From Diospyros lotus (Eukaryota > Streptophyta > Magnoliopsida > Ericales > Ebenaceae): a DNA stretch of 64,000 nt. Under the pieces are notes generated by a model. The model was not told where the DNA came from. It saw only the letters and a list, made by a program, of their open reading frames with translations, and ran no database searches. Position 1 is the first letter of the stretch. Every line of letters begins with the position of its first letter. The stretch covers positions 31,403,307 through 31,467,306 of the forward strand of contig NC_068343.1 of the NCBI RefSeq assembly GCF_014633365.1, read 5' to 3'. The position numbers were made by a program, and so were the translations under genes. This document shows, one piece after another, positions 24,464-36,190 of the stretch.

Positions 24464-24665
24464 TATTTGAGACAGAGAGCCTATGAGAGAGAGAAAGAGA
24501 GAGAGGAAATTATAAAAGACCTCATTGATCCAATAGATCTCGGCCCATTCCTTTAAATACAATAAACTAATACACTATTTAATTACAAAATTGCCACTAC
24601 ACAACTAAAACAAAACTGAAGCAATACAATACAAAACGTATCAATCATAACAACAAACTCTAATA
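24464..24665 (-). mobile_element. 5' LTR of Copia element
   Basis: It is the counterpart of the 17078-17295 LTR, with shared segments such as CTCATTG(A/G)TCCAATAGATCTCGG. A few substitutions and small indels separate the pair, so the insertion is not recent. Confidence 0.85.
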
Positions 24666-24670
24666 AATAA

Positions 24671-25091
24671 TAATAATAAAATATATGTTGCCGTTATAGA
24701 CGAATTTTCCGTCTCTAATCATATTTTTCCTATTTGAGATAGAATTTGAGATGAATTTCTTATTTTTAGATAGAGACAAAAAAATTATTTCTCTAATCAT
24801 TTTTTTTTCAATTAGAGACAAATTCCTTATTTTGGAGCAGAAACAAAAGAAATTGTGTCTAAAGTAACACACAATATTAAAATAATAATACAAAGACATA
24901 ATTAGAGATGAATTTCTTTTGAGATGGAAAAAGCCATCTTAATTCCATCTCTATATTCTTTTTCTCTACTAAAATATAAACGGTTAGTTTTCTCTATAAT
25001 CTATTTCTATTTCTATTTCTATCTCTATTACAGACGGATATGTTTTCTATACTAATTTTGGTTGCTAATTCTATTTTTTTTTTTGGTAGTG
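24671..25091. mobile_element. DNA-transposon remnant, possibly CACTA-like
   Basis: Repeated segments of the type GACGAATTTTCCGTCTCTAA and GAGACAAATTCC alternate in both orientations, and the tract ends TTTTTTTTTTTTGGTAGTG. The same style recurs within the 2-kb duplicated units at 55160-55550 and 58270-58680, where it ends TTTTATTTTGTAGT. GTAGTG ends with subterminal inverted repeats suggest a non-autonomous CACTA element. The opposite end is not identified. Confidence 0.35.
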
Positions 25092-26130
25092 AATCCGTCT
25101 CGGATCGATTAGCAATGTCGCTTTCTGATATGACTAACATTTGGTTTCTAATTTTTCTGCTACTAATGTATGGTTATTTGCTAGCACTACAAGCAATAGG
25201 TACTAACTTGAAGTTGTTCAAAATCTTGACGAAGAACTTGTCCATCCTAACAACAAACCATACATCTTTTCTACACACTCATCTTTTTCTTTGGAACTGT
25301 ATAGTTATAGTTCTTTAAACAAGTGGGTTTATGACTTGCTTCCATCTGTATCTGTAAGATGATGAGCTGATATGTTATTACAAGGTAGAGGTTGTGTACA
25401 AATATGACAGTTCTTCGAGCCTCGCAAAGCACGGAACCTCTTGTGTTAGCACCCTTATCCTAACTAATGTTTTCTTTGAAAATAGAACTGAAATTGAGAG
25501 AGAAACAAATAGAATAATAAGGAGGATCAAATAGAAATTAGGAAGAACTGGAAAAAATGAAGGGAAAAATCAAAGTAAACAATAGAGGAAAATGACAGAA
25601 TTCAATAAATTCTTGATAACTCATACATAATGCCTCGACAATATGGGTTTATCTTTATATATAAGTTATCCACAGATTCTATAAGACAGTTATCACACTC
25701 ATCTACTACTAATAACTGCTCTTAAATCACTTCACTACCTCTCCACTACTCTATAACTATAAATTAGTGTTCCTAAAACATAAATATAAAAAATAACTAA
25801 ATAAATATTTAACAATTGAAATAAAAAAATGATTTCTTAATTCTTAGAGTCGTGACATTGTGCTAAAGCTAGCAAGCAGGCAATAAAAGCCCACAAGTGA
25901 GCAATGAAGCCTAAAACAAAGGTATTCAACCTGCACTTGGCAAGTGAAGCCAAGAAAATGGTGGCCACAATTGAGCAATGGAGGAGAGGGTAGCTAAGGT
26001 TGAGACTATGGTCCTCCAAGCTAGGATTGGGGCTGAGGTGGCCACATTTTACTTAAATATCATTCTCGTTATTAGTGCATAGCAGGTGGCAGGGCTCAAC
26101 TCCAATTGCTTATAACAGGAAAGGCTATTA
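25092..26130. other. Decayed repeat sequence, no gene
   Basis: No coding region is supported. At 25430-25860 the minus strand has a TATA-like TTATATATAAAG and a CT-rich leader resembling the LTR-like stretch at 48920-49360. A weakly similar sequence in the opposite orientation lies at about 26990-27330. Short ORFs here have no recognisable domain. Confidence 0.35.
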
Positions 26131-26866
26131 AAATTCTATCCACAATCCAGTGATTTGTTCTTCACAGTTATATTTTATTAAAATTTAATATAAAAAAATA
26201 ATTTAAGTAAAAATTCAAAAATAACCTTACATAGCCATCCAACTTACTCCTCACATACACCATTTCCCCCTTCCGTCGTCGTCCCCTTTTGCCTTTGCCT
26301 TTCACAGCGTCGCCCCTTTTCCGTCAGCCCTACCTATAGCACGATTGGAATAGCCATCATTAGCGATGGTCGTGGCACTACCCAGCAGTGCCATGTCCTC
26401 CATCTCTGTTATCGATGGTGATGCTTCCCAACAACATCGTTCCTCCAAATAACCAGAGAAGATGACCCAAACCCTAGGGTTTGGTAGGACAGCGTCGTCG
26501 TTCTTGACGGCGAACGACTTCGTCGTCGCTGGTGATGTCAACAGTGACTAGAGGAACTATGTTGCTGGGCAGCATTGCCATCAACACCGGCAATAACAGA
26601 CACGGTGCTGCTGAGCAGTGCCACAGTCATCGCTGATGATGGCAATTCTGGTTATGTTATAGGCAGGGTCGATAGAGAAGTGGCGTCACTATGGAAGGCA
26701 GAGGTGGAAGGGGACGGCAGCGGAAGGGCAAGATGGTGTATGCGAGAAGCAAGTGGCATGGCTGTGTAAGGTTATTTTTGGGTTTTTATTTAAATTATTT
26801 TAATTATATTAAATTTTAATAAAATATGATTGCGGAGAGCAAATCACTCAGTTGCATATAGAATTT
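26131..26866. mobile_element. Foldback element with ~317-bp inverted arms
   Basis: The left arm (26131-26447) and the reverse complement of the right arm (26549-26866) align along their whole length. Examples are ATATTTTATTAAAATTTAAT near the tips and GCGATGG...GTGGCACT in the middle. Only about 100 bases separate the arms. The loop contains the palindrome AAACCCTAGGGTTT. The arms are AT-rich outside and GC-rich inside, like Mutator-type foldbacks. I could not identify a clear direct target duplication. A transcript across it would fold into one long hairpin. The ORFs on each strand are mirror images of each other, which argues against coding. Confidence 0.8.
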
Positions 26867-27508
26867 CCTTTCAGGTTATTCACCCAACACTTGGGAATTG
26901 AAGAACTAGTGCCCAATTCTACCCAACAAATAATAGAAAAATCCCTTGCCATTAACCCAACCAAAACTCTTGAAAGGTGTCGCAAACTTGATGAATTAGA
27001 AAGTTATTTTTATTTAGTTGTTATTTATAATTATGAATTAAAAGCAATTGAGTATTATTTACAATTAATTTACCGTTATAGAGTAGTGAAAAAGTAGTGG
27101 AGTAGTAGTAACCATTATAAATAACTATTGAACAACTTTATATTAGGCTATGCCACAATTTCAAAAGAAAATAGCAGATCATAATTTAAGGAATATCAAA
27201 ATTCTAGTTTCTCCTTACTTTTTCTCTCCCTTATTTCTCTCGATTTACCCTTATTGTTTTGTCTGTTTCTCCCTCATTTCTTTCTATATCTCCTTGCCAA
27301 GACCCTCTCTTAGAGATCTCACTATCAAAGGATTTTGAGAAGAAATTTCAAAAAGATTGCTACAGATAAACACTCGAGTAAATAAATTATCTTTTTTCTT
27401 TTTACAACAAAAACAAAATAAATATTAAAACCATAAGTTTATTTATTACAAAGATTATGGGTTTATTTATTTACAACTCTCAACGTGTTCAATTACAACA
27501 TAACAGAT
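26867..27508. other. Intergenic sequence, no gene
   Basis: AT-rich sequence with a CT-rich stretch at 27200-27300. Apart from the weak inverted similarity to 25430-25860, nothing is recognised. Confidence 0.3.
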
Positions 27509-28618
27509 TGTAACAATCTTGCCCCTACACTTGAAATACTCCCAAGGACCTTTTCGATTGGGATTGCTCCGTACACAAGACTATCCCATGAGAATCAAAC
27601 TCCACTACGCTCACTTTCAACCTTTGCTTTTCCCTTTATTGGAATGATGTTAAACCAAGTATGAGCCACAAGGCTCAACAAGTATAATTTAAAAGGAATG
27701 TGAAACAATAGGAATCAAAACATTACAGAATAACATAACATCTTATGTGCACCCATCCCATGCTTTACACAATCACATAACCTTATGCATATGTACAAAT
27801 GCATACATACAGTCCTTAAGGCTTACATAAGACATTTTGGCATCCAAGACCCTAAAATACAAGTAAAAACATATATTTGTAAACAAATCATTAAACTGTG
27901 GATCGAAATCCTTTCTCGCGTCAGGCTTACGCCTACCGAACTTATGACATAAAAACCATCAACTATGAGCCGAAACTCCCTAGCATCAAACTTTCGCTTG
28001 CCAAACTTAAGGGAACCCCGCGAACATAGTCTGCCGCACAAAATAATAGATTGCACAAAGTAATTATCATGCACACGTACTTGTAAATATATTTATAAAT
28101 TCGTGCATGATCACATGTCCCCAAATATTACACGCCCATGACCATATATGACCAAATGATATACACACCACCACGCCTATGTTTGTACATTAACAACATA
28201 CATCTACCCCAACAATGGTCAACCATAACATTAAATCAACAAATGCATGTATGATTGACCGATACACATATAAGATGCAATCACACCTACTTTAAATGTT
28301 AGGACCCAACATCAGAAACACATCATTCCTTTGAAAATATAGGATAAACCAAACCCTATTTAGGCTTTTGGATGAGCTTCATCAAATATTCGAGGAAGAA
28401 CAAAAATTCAAAAATAACAATTAATTTTTCAAAATAAAAAAAAAAGTTTAAGAACTTGTATCTAAAAAAACAACGATATAAAAACTAGCATTTGAAAGAA
28501 AAGATAGATATAGAACTTGTTTTTGAAAAAAAAAAAAAAAAACAAGGAAGAAAGAAAACTTGCCTTAAATACTTTTCTTTTGATTAGTGCTTGAATAGAA
28601 CTGCTTAAGTATTAGAAG

Positions 28619-29106
28619 TAGGGGTGTTCGTGGTGCGGTTTGGCCGATCTGAATCATTTTCAGCAAGCCAAACCACTAGTGCGGTTTTTCAACCAAATCA
28701 GACCGCGGTCTGGTTTGGTGCGGTTTACCGCGGTTTGAAATGCTATTTAAAATCACTAAAAAAGATATTTAAAAATGGTAAATAAAGACACAAATATTGT
28801 TAAATAAAGACAATTAAATGTAAATAAATATGAGCAAAAAATAAAGACAAAATAGTGTAAAAAATAAATAGGATGGGCCGCCAATTATTAGATTTTTATA
28901 ATAATAATTTTTTTATAATTTTTTTTATTATTTTCTTAGGCGATTCGGTTTAAAACCGAACCGCAAACTGTCCAAATCGCAAACTGCGCGGTTTGGACAG
29001 AATCCAAATCGTTTTCGACCGCAAAAAAAAAAAATCGATCGGATCAGTTTGGTTCGGTTCGGTTTGGCCAATTTTCGCGGTGCATCGATTTTTTTGAACA
29101 CCCCTA
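28619..29106. mobile_element. hAT non-autonomous element 4, perfect 8-bp duplication
   Basis: The ends are TAGGGGTGTTCG and TGAACACCCCTA. ATTAGAAG is repeated exactly on both sides (28611-28618 and 29107-29114). The interior has GGTGCGGTTTGG and GGTTTGGCCAATTTTCGCGG-type motifs close to the ends and an AT-rich core, the same design as the element at 8513-8978. There is no transposase. Confidence 0.92.
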
Positions 29107-29879
29107 ATTAGAAGTGAATTTGAAATTATGAAGATAAGAAGAGAAAAATCTACGCCTTATATAGGCATAGTGGAGGAGAGGTTGTCGACTTATTTTTTTA
29201 ATAATATATATATATATATATATACATGACGCATGCACACATCATCACACACATCATTTTTGTGACTTTCTTGTCTTTTTTTTAATATATATTATAAAAT
29301 ATATTATATTATATATATACACACACATAACATATGGAAATTGTACAAACTAACCACTTTACAAATAGTAAATTTGTTTTTATCCCCCTTTTTGTGAAAA
29401 AACGTTTTAAACATATCCAAACAAATTATTTGCACCCTATAGCCACTTTAGCAATTCTGACCCCACCATCTAATATTTAAATTCAACACTTTATATAAAT
29501 ATTCAAAATGAAAATAAAAACCCTAAAAAACCAAAATGACGCTGACCATTTGAAACGTCAAACACTGAAATTAAAAAAATCTCCCCCTACTAGAACCCAC
29601 CCCCAAAACTCGATCGTGTCTCCTCCAAACCCGATATAGCCACCGCAGATAGCCATTGCCGACTCTAACAGCAATCACCATCGCCGACTCAACCAACAAC
29701 TGCCACTGCCACCACTGCCATTGCCAATTGCCTGCAACCCCAAAGCAGCACCGTCTTTCCATGAGGTAAGTCTCAACGTTTCAGATTTGTTTGATTTCCT
29801 TCCATTTTTCACATGTTTGTAGTTTCCATTTCAGATTTTTTTTCTTTGATTTGTGGGCTGGGTGGCGACGATGGGGCTT

Positions 29880-31345
29880 TGTTAAAAGTTATTCGAAGCC
29901 CCATTGACGTCGACTGATGGCGATTTGAAAGAAGCCCCATTGTTTAATGGTGGCTTCGTCGATGGGGGCGATGGGGCTTCAAGGCTAGAGTCGATGGGGC
30001 TTCAAGGCCGGAGTCGATGGGGCTTCGAACAAAAGGCCCACCATCTTCGGCGAGGAGGACGGTGGGGCTTCGGGAGGAAACCATATCAGGCCAAATTTGG
30101 CCCAATAGGGCTTCGAATTTTGGCCCAATAGGGCTTTGAAACCGAGCCTATTGGGCCCAATGTAGTCAAAGCCACCTAATATTGCTCGATAGGGCTTCGG
30201 CTTCGAAGCCCAAATATATGGCCCGATAGGGCTCAGCTTCGAAGCCCTATTGGGCCAAACTTCGAGCCCTATCGAGCCAAATTTGGCCCGATAGGTCTTG
30301 GCGGCTTTAAAGCCCGATATTGTTTGGACTTTTAGCTCGATAGGGCTTCCTAGTCAAGCCCGATAGCCCAAGCCTTATCAGGCTTCAAAGCCCCCAAGCC
30401 CTATCGGGCCAAATCAAAAGACTTCAGTTTTGAAGCCCTATTAGCTCGATAAGGCTTCCAACCGAAGACCTATCGAGCCAAATTAAGCCCGATAAGGCTG
30501 TGGCCGAAGCCCTATCAGGCTGAATCCAAAGCCCGATAGTGATAAAAAAAATAATTTATTTTTGTATGGCTTGAAGAAAATAAAAAAAATATATATTAAT
30601 AGTAAAAACTACAAGTTTAGAATATAAATACAAGTTTGAATACAGAAAAATAGGAAAAAATAAAAATAATAATTTAGAATACAAATGCAAGATTGAATAC
30701 AAAAAGAAAATAGTCATACAAATACAAATACAAAAGAAAAAAATGTGTCATACAAAATCAGGAAAATAATGGACAAAAAAATCTAATTCGAAGTTTTAAT
30801 TTCTTTGTCGTGTCATACAAATACAGAATTAAGGAAAAAAAATATAATTTCAAATTTGAGTTTCTTTTCTAATTCCAAAAAAGGATCTCCACAAATAATT
30901 AATAAAACTAACGACATCAATGATTAGTTTACTTGTGTTTTGGTTGGGCAATTAAACAATTTCAAATTAACTTTTTTCACTATCATTTTTTATCACATGT
31001 TCTTAATTAGCTTATTAAATTTGTTTTCTTATATTTGTTTTAGTGTTTTTCAAATTTTTTATTTGATTGTTTGTTAATTTATTTTAATTATTTATGTTCG
31101 CGCGAGGGACGAATCCTACCGGGCTTCGTCACTACAGAGACGAAGCCCTATCGAGCTTCATTTCGTATGAAACCCGATGGGGCTTCGTTGCAGATGAAGC
31201 CACAGCTTCAACTGCAACAAGGCCCAACAACAAGCGAATCGGGCTTCGTACCTCTGCGAAGCCCGGTCGAGCTTCATTCCTCCACGAAGCCCGATCATGC
31301 CAGGCCCGATAGCGAGGCTACGAAACCCGGTTTTGCTTCTCCTTA
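29880..31345. repeat. Left subterminal array of AAGCCCTATCGGGC-type motifs
   Basis: GAAGCCC, CCCGATAGGGCTT and related pieces recur on both strands in two blocks, roughly 29880-30540 and 31095-31345, separated by AT-rich sequence with TACAAATACAAATAC runs. They lie inside the left MULE end and before the DUF1985 ORF. Long ORFs in the blocks follow from the repeat. Confidence 0.75.
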
Positions 31346-31555
31346 CTAATCCAGTTGCTGTGGATGTATTTTTTTCGTACAGATGGATGACCAACAAAGG
31401 CAATTTACTTATGTTCATGCTAACCGAGTACCAAGAACACGGGTCACTACTCACTATGGGATGAAAAACCTTGAGGTAGTTCATGAGACTCTCATCCAAT
31501 ATGGGTTGTTCAATAGATTTGTGCAAGGTCCATTAGGACATTTCATGGAGATCCC

Positions 31556-34500
31556 TGTGACGCCCCGCTCCCACTTACTGATGCCACTCATGAACAATTA
31601 TCTGAACTGCTCACATGCCTGGCCATTTGTGAATGGCGGACTATGTTTCAACACGAAACGCCCTAGATGGGAACCAGACTTCGTCTTTCCCTTCCCTCAA
31701 TCATAGGATCAACTAGCAAATTTAGGTTTTAACCATACCACACTAGGCTAATTAATTTCCCTTAAGTTTGCCCAATCATCATTTTTAATTCTTCTTTGAT
31801 CCAAGAATTCCACCGGACTCCATAAAATTCAAAATTTCAATGAACCCATTGATTTTTACCAATTTTGAGGAAAAACTCATATAATTTAAATATCCAAAAA
31901 ATTTGACATTTTCTCTAAAAATACCTAAAATTCCTTTATTTTTGAAATTTTCTCCAGGGCCCAGAATTTATTCCAAATTGGCCCAAACATCCCAATTTTT
32001 TAAGAAAATTAGCCGGTGGGGTATGCTCACACTGGGCCCAGCTGGGTGCTGGCAACATAAGCCAGCAGCAGGTCGGGCGCCCCAGTGACTCGCACTTCAG
32101 CGCTTGCCGCCTGTCGCCAGCTGTGGCCCCAACGTGCCCACCACGCGCTCACTGTAGCCCACCTACTCGACTCCAAATCTTTCTAACCCAAATTTTCCAG
32201 ATTTCATACACATCAAAATACCACTTTTTTTTCCACAAAAAGCTTACACAAAAAAATATACTCCTTACACCCACTCATGGTGCTTATTACAACATGAATC
32301 AATATAACAAAAATAGGCTTCCATAAATCATACAATGGTCTTGAATCTTCATTCTCATGCATCCACATGATATCCCATCTTTTCCTTTACTTTCCCATGT
32401 CTTGACAACCTATATGTGAGGGTAAAATCTCATGAACTATTAAGCTCAGTAGAGGTGCAATGACAATAAACATGAACATGAATATAAAAATGTGATGCCA
32501 ATGCATGCAATGTAACAAAGTTAAGGCTTCCACATCCTCACAACCACCTTGGTTTGAGGCTTTAATTTACCCTACCCCACACAATCTCATGGTCATGGGT
32601 CCTTGAACACAAACAACATGCCAATGCACACATAAAAATTCATGAACCATACTTACAACCTTGCTAGCCACCATCCCATGGGGTTATCCCTTACATCTTT
32701 CCATTCTTTGAAGATTCAAGAACTTCCTAGTTTCATTTCCAACTCTTCTCCTTAAGAGATCCTTGAAACAAGATTTTAAGAAACTAAGCCACAATTAAAT
32801 GAAACAAAAGGAACTTACATATATACTACCCTAAGGAAGAATACTTACATTTCTTCCTTTTCTTCTTTCTTCCTTTCCTTCTTCATTTTCCATTCTTTTT
32901 TCTCTACAAATGGCCAAAGGAAGACAAGTCTTCATGTCTTGCCAATTTATACTAATTCGCTCCACTTTCAAGAATGGATTATAACCCTTTGATCTTTGTG
33001 GGTCTAAGAGAATAAATCCTAGCCCTTCACCAAAAGCACAATCCACGTGCTTTAATAAAAATAAATCTTGGCCATTCACTTCTCTTTAAAGAATAAATCT
33101 TAACCATTTAAAGCAACACAATCCATGGCCTTTAGTCTTCTTAAATATCCACCATTGGATTATATCTCACTTTACAAACTTAGATCTCAACCATCCAAAG
33201 AAAGCACAATCCATGTGCTCTTCAAGAATAAATCCACACCCTTGAATTTTTCAAGAACCATCCACCACCCTTGGATCAAGTCTTCCAATCCCATAAATAT
33301 ATTCTCTTTTCTATTTATTTAATTTGGACTGTTTTCAAGCCCATCATCTTGAAAGACATAAATATATATCATCACATATATAATAAATTCCACATTTTCA
33401 AAGCATTAATGGGAGACAATTTTTCATTTCATTTGGATTTTCTTTTAATCCAACATCATCATTACATGAATGACTAATTCCCATTAACATTTGGATTTAT
33501 TTAATCCCACCATTTTACTTGAACAAGACTTTTCCAAGTGCCATCTCTAGACACTAACCTTAGTCTCCAAGTTTCAATCCAAACTATCTATATGGCATCA
33601 TCACATTAATTCACCAATTTAGAGAAAACTAATTTTTTTCTCTCACAATTGAATATTCTCTATTTTTCTCATTTTTTATAATTTAATTCCTTTATGAAAT
33701 TCCACTCCAAATTACTAAAAATTGTTGGTTCCTAATGATGGCAAATATATCCCAAGAGGGGGGTAAATTGAGATTTGTATAAATTTTTGATAATTTAAAA
33801 CATTGATGGATGGCAAAATACTAGGTTTTAAAATATAGGCTATATGTTTCGAAATGAACTTTTTTGCTAAGTAGGTTTCGAAGCCTACTATATATGTTTC
33901 GAAATATAGAATGTGTGTTTCGAAATCTACTTCACTATTTTGCTTGATTCGAAATCCTTTACCTTGTATTTCAAAATAACGATCTTTGGGAAAGATGATT
34001 TATATATTTAAGAGTATATCAAAGATATTTGTATATTAAAGATATGTTTTCTATGTATATGAATAAACTTATGCTCAAGAAAACTATTTTAGTCTTTGAT
34101 AACAAAACTTATGCAAGCATGTGCAATAGGCAATAATGATACATGAAAGCTAAAAAATACTTGCACACAAGATATATAGTGGTTCGGCACCTGCCTACTC
34201 CACTACCTTCAAACTTATCCAGTTGAAGGATTTTTCAATCCCAATCACTTTTTACTAGTGATCACCACAACAAGGGTTTTACCACGGTTCACCCTAAAAC
34301 CTTACAAAGTGAGTTTTTACTGGCTCTACTCAAACCTAGCACCAAGTGAGTTTTAAAGCTAAACTCGAACCTTTAACACAATGAGTTTTAGGCTCAACTC
34401 AAACCTTTACACCACAATGAGTTTTAGGCTAAACTCAAACCTTACAACAATCAAGATAAATAAAGTTTATCTTTACAGCCCAACAAATGTATAACAATAG

Positions 34501-36190
34501 AATGCCTTACCAAATGGTTGTACAAACCTCTTAACTTGAGGTGAGGAGACCTGGAGAGATGAGACTCGTTGTTTGCACTTACTTCTCCTTTTTCACATCA
34601 CAATGTACATCTAAAATCGTATGAATGGATCTTCTTGAGAGCTTGTCAAACGGATTTAGATCAATTGTGCTTGTGTGTGTGTGTCTCTAGTGTGTGCTCA
34701 CTTGTTGTTGCTTGTTATCCCTCTATCAATCTCATCTTGTCTTCAAATACTTGCTATTTATACTAAGAGATAGAAATCTGACCGTTTATAGCCGTTAGAG
34801 ACAAGACAGAAAAGTAGGTTTCGAAACATACTTAATAGGTTTTGAAACATCACAATTTAACACATAGGTTTCGAAACATACTACTCATGTTTTGAAACAT
34901 ATAGCCTTTACAGCTGGATATGCACCAAGAGACAGCAATGAGTAGGAGACACAATCTATTCCCACTTTAAAAAAGGACTCACATTCAAATTTGAATTTAA
35001 ATCTCATAGCATGGAGAATGCATTAAACAAATGATTGATATAAAAACAAAATTGCAAAACAAATGCATCTCGATTTTCAAATGATCTGCTATGAATGTCA
35101 GGGGTTTCGAAACATACTATCATAGGTTTCGAAATATACGTCTCTAGAAATGAGGTTTCGAAACATACCTTTCTGGAAATGAGGTTTCGAAACATGATAT
35201 GGAGGTTTCGAAACATAGTCCAAAACCTGATTTGAAAACACATGCAATGCAAAGATGTTTCGAAATAGCATACACAAAAAATATTGAAAAACCTTTTTAA
35301 AGGGGTTTCGAAACATGCATAGGAACATGAAAGACTTTCAGAAAGATTTGCTTGAAAGCACAATCCACAGCATATATACATGACAACTTATTTACATTTC
35401 TTTAGTTTAAGTAAATATCCACATTTTCTTTTATTTATATTTTACCTCCATTTACTTTAATACATAAATGTAAATAACGAAGTACCCCCTATTTGGATTC
35501 AATAAAAATATCTAAAAAATCAAAATCCAAAACAATAAGAAAGTAGATTTTGGGTTTTAGTACGAACTCAAGTTTTAACAATAATACAATCTCCAAAATA
35601 TATATTTTCTATTTAATGAAAAATTCATTAAAAATCATTTTAGCACTAATGAATGTTAGCTATCAAAATAACGAGAGATAGTTTTTCAAAATGATAACAT
35701 TTTCTTATACATCTGCTTATAAGGTGCTAACCTTCCAGACTTAGTCAAAAACAGGGTTTTGAAATCTTGATACTTGAAATGCTTTCGGTTTTCATTTTCA
35801 CAAAGAAATACATGATATTGAAATTGATGTATGTTGAAAACTATAGCCTTGACTCATGACTTAGGGATTAAACCAATATATGTTTTTCATCATTAAAACT
35901 AATGTACAAAAAGTACAACAACAAAAATGTCCTTTGTGAATTATTAATCTCATTCATCTCCACATAAATACAAAAATGAAAAATTAATTCACTTCCACAC
36001 TTAATTCCACCTAAGAATTATTTTCAATTTACCAAATTACCCTTTATTGGACTTCACTATCCAAATTACCAAAATGCCCCTCTCACAGGGCACTATTACT
36101 CTCAAAGATCCATTACCTTCTTAAGGGCATTTTTGGAAGTTTCGCAGTTCCTTTCTCATTCTCTTAACACCAGCAATACGGGGTGTTACA
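31556..36190 (+). mobile_element. Solo LTR, family A (copy 2), target duplication ATCCC
   Basis: It starts TGTGACGCCCCGCTCCCACT and ends TACGGGGTGTTACA, with ATCCC on both sides (31551-31555 and 36191-36195). Without the nested 2.2-kb insertion it is about 2.43 kb. Its left and right thirds align closely with copy 1. It interrupts the first exon of the DUF1985 pseudogene, so it arrived after the MULE. The family-A TATA box seen in copy 1 is not preserved. Confidence 0.92.
33723..35923 (-). mobile_element. Solo SIRE-like LTR, TTCGAA-motif type, target duplication AAAAT
   Basis: The plus strand runs from TGTTGGTTCCTAATGATGG to GTACAACAACA, with AAAAT on both sides (33718-33722 and 35924-35928). 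Joining the flanks restores the family-A sequence (compare 6890-6910 in copy 1). The minus strand has a TATAAATAGC near 34760 and ends with the complement of AAGAGGGGGGTAAATTG, the SIRE-type LTR end. It contains about 14 TTCGAA palindromes in the context GGTTTCGAAACATA plus three TTTTGAAAC variants, but not the CTCGAG motif of its relatives. Confidence 0.88.

Larger units (their letters stand above)
17078..24665 (-). mobile_element. Copia retrotransposon with short LTRs (Ale/Retrofit-like)
   Basis: Two ~200-bp LTRs flank a decayed minus-strand gag-pol in the Copia order gag, protease, integrase, reverse transcriptase, RNase H. AATAA occurs on both outer sides (17073-17077 and 24666-24670), consistent with a 5-bp target duplication, although the local sequence is low-complexity. 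A primer-binding site complementary to initiator tRNA-Met adjoins the right LTR. Subtracting the nested solo LTR leaves about 5.0 kb, a normal Copia length. The short LTRs and the zinc-knuckle context are typical of the Ale lineage; the lineage call is inferred. Confidence 0.9.

Noticed and set aside
31094..31349. Opposing ORFs at 31.1-31.3 kb
   Set aside because: They are generated by the CCCGAT/GGGCTT subterminal motif array of the MULE.
35004..35381. 125-residue Cys/Phe-rich minus-strand ORF with repeated MFRNP / VSKP pieces
   Set aside because: The repetition is just translation of the TTTCGAAAC motif array in a solo LTR.
33723..35923. Repeated palindromes considered as a CRISPR-like array
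   Set aside because: Spacers and spacing are irregular, the repeat is only ~10-14 bases, and the context is a plant LTR with a target duplication.
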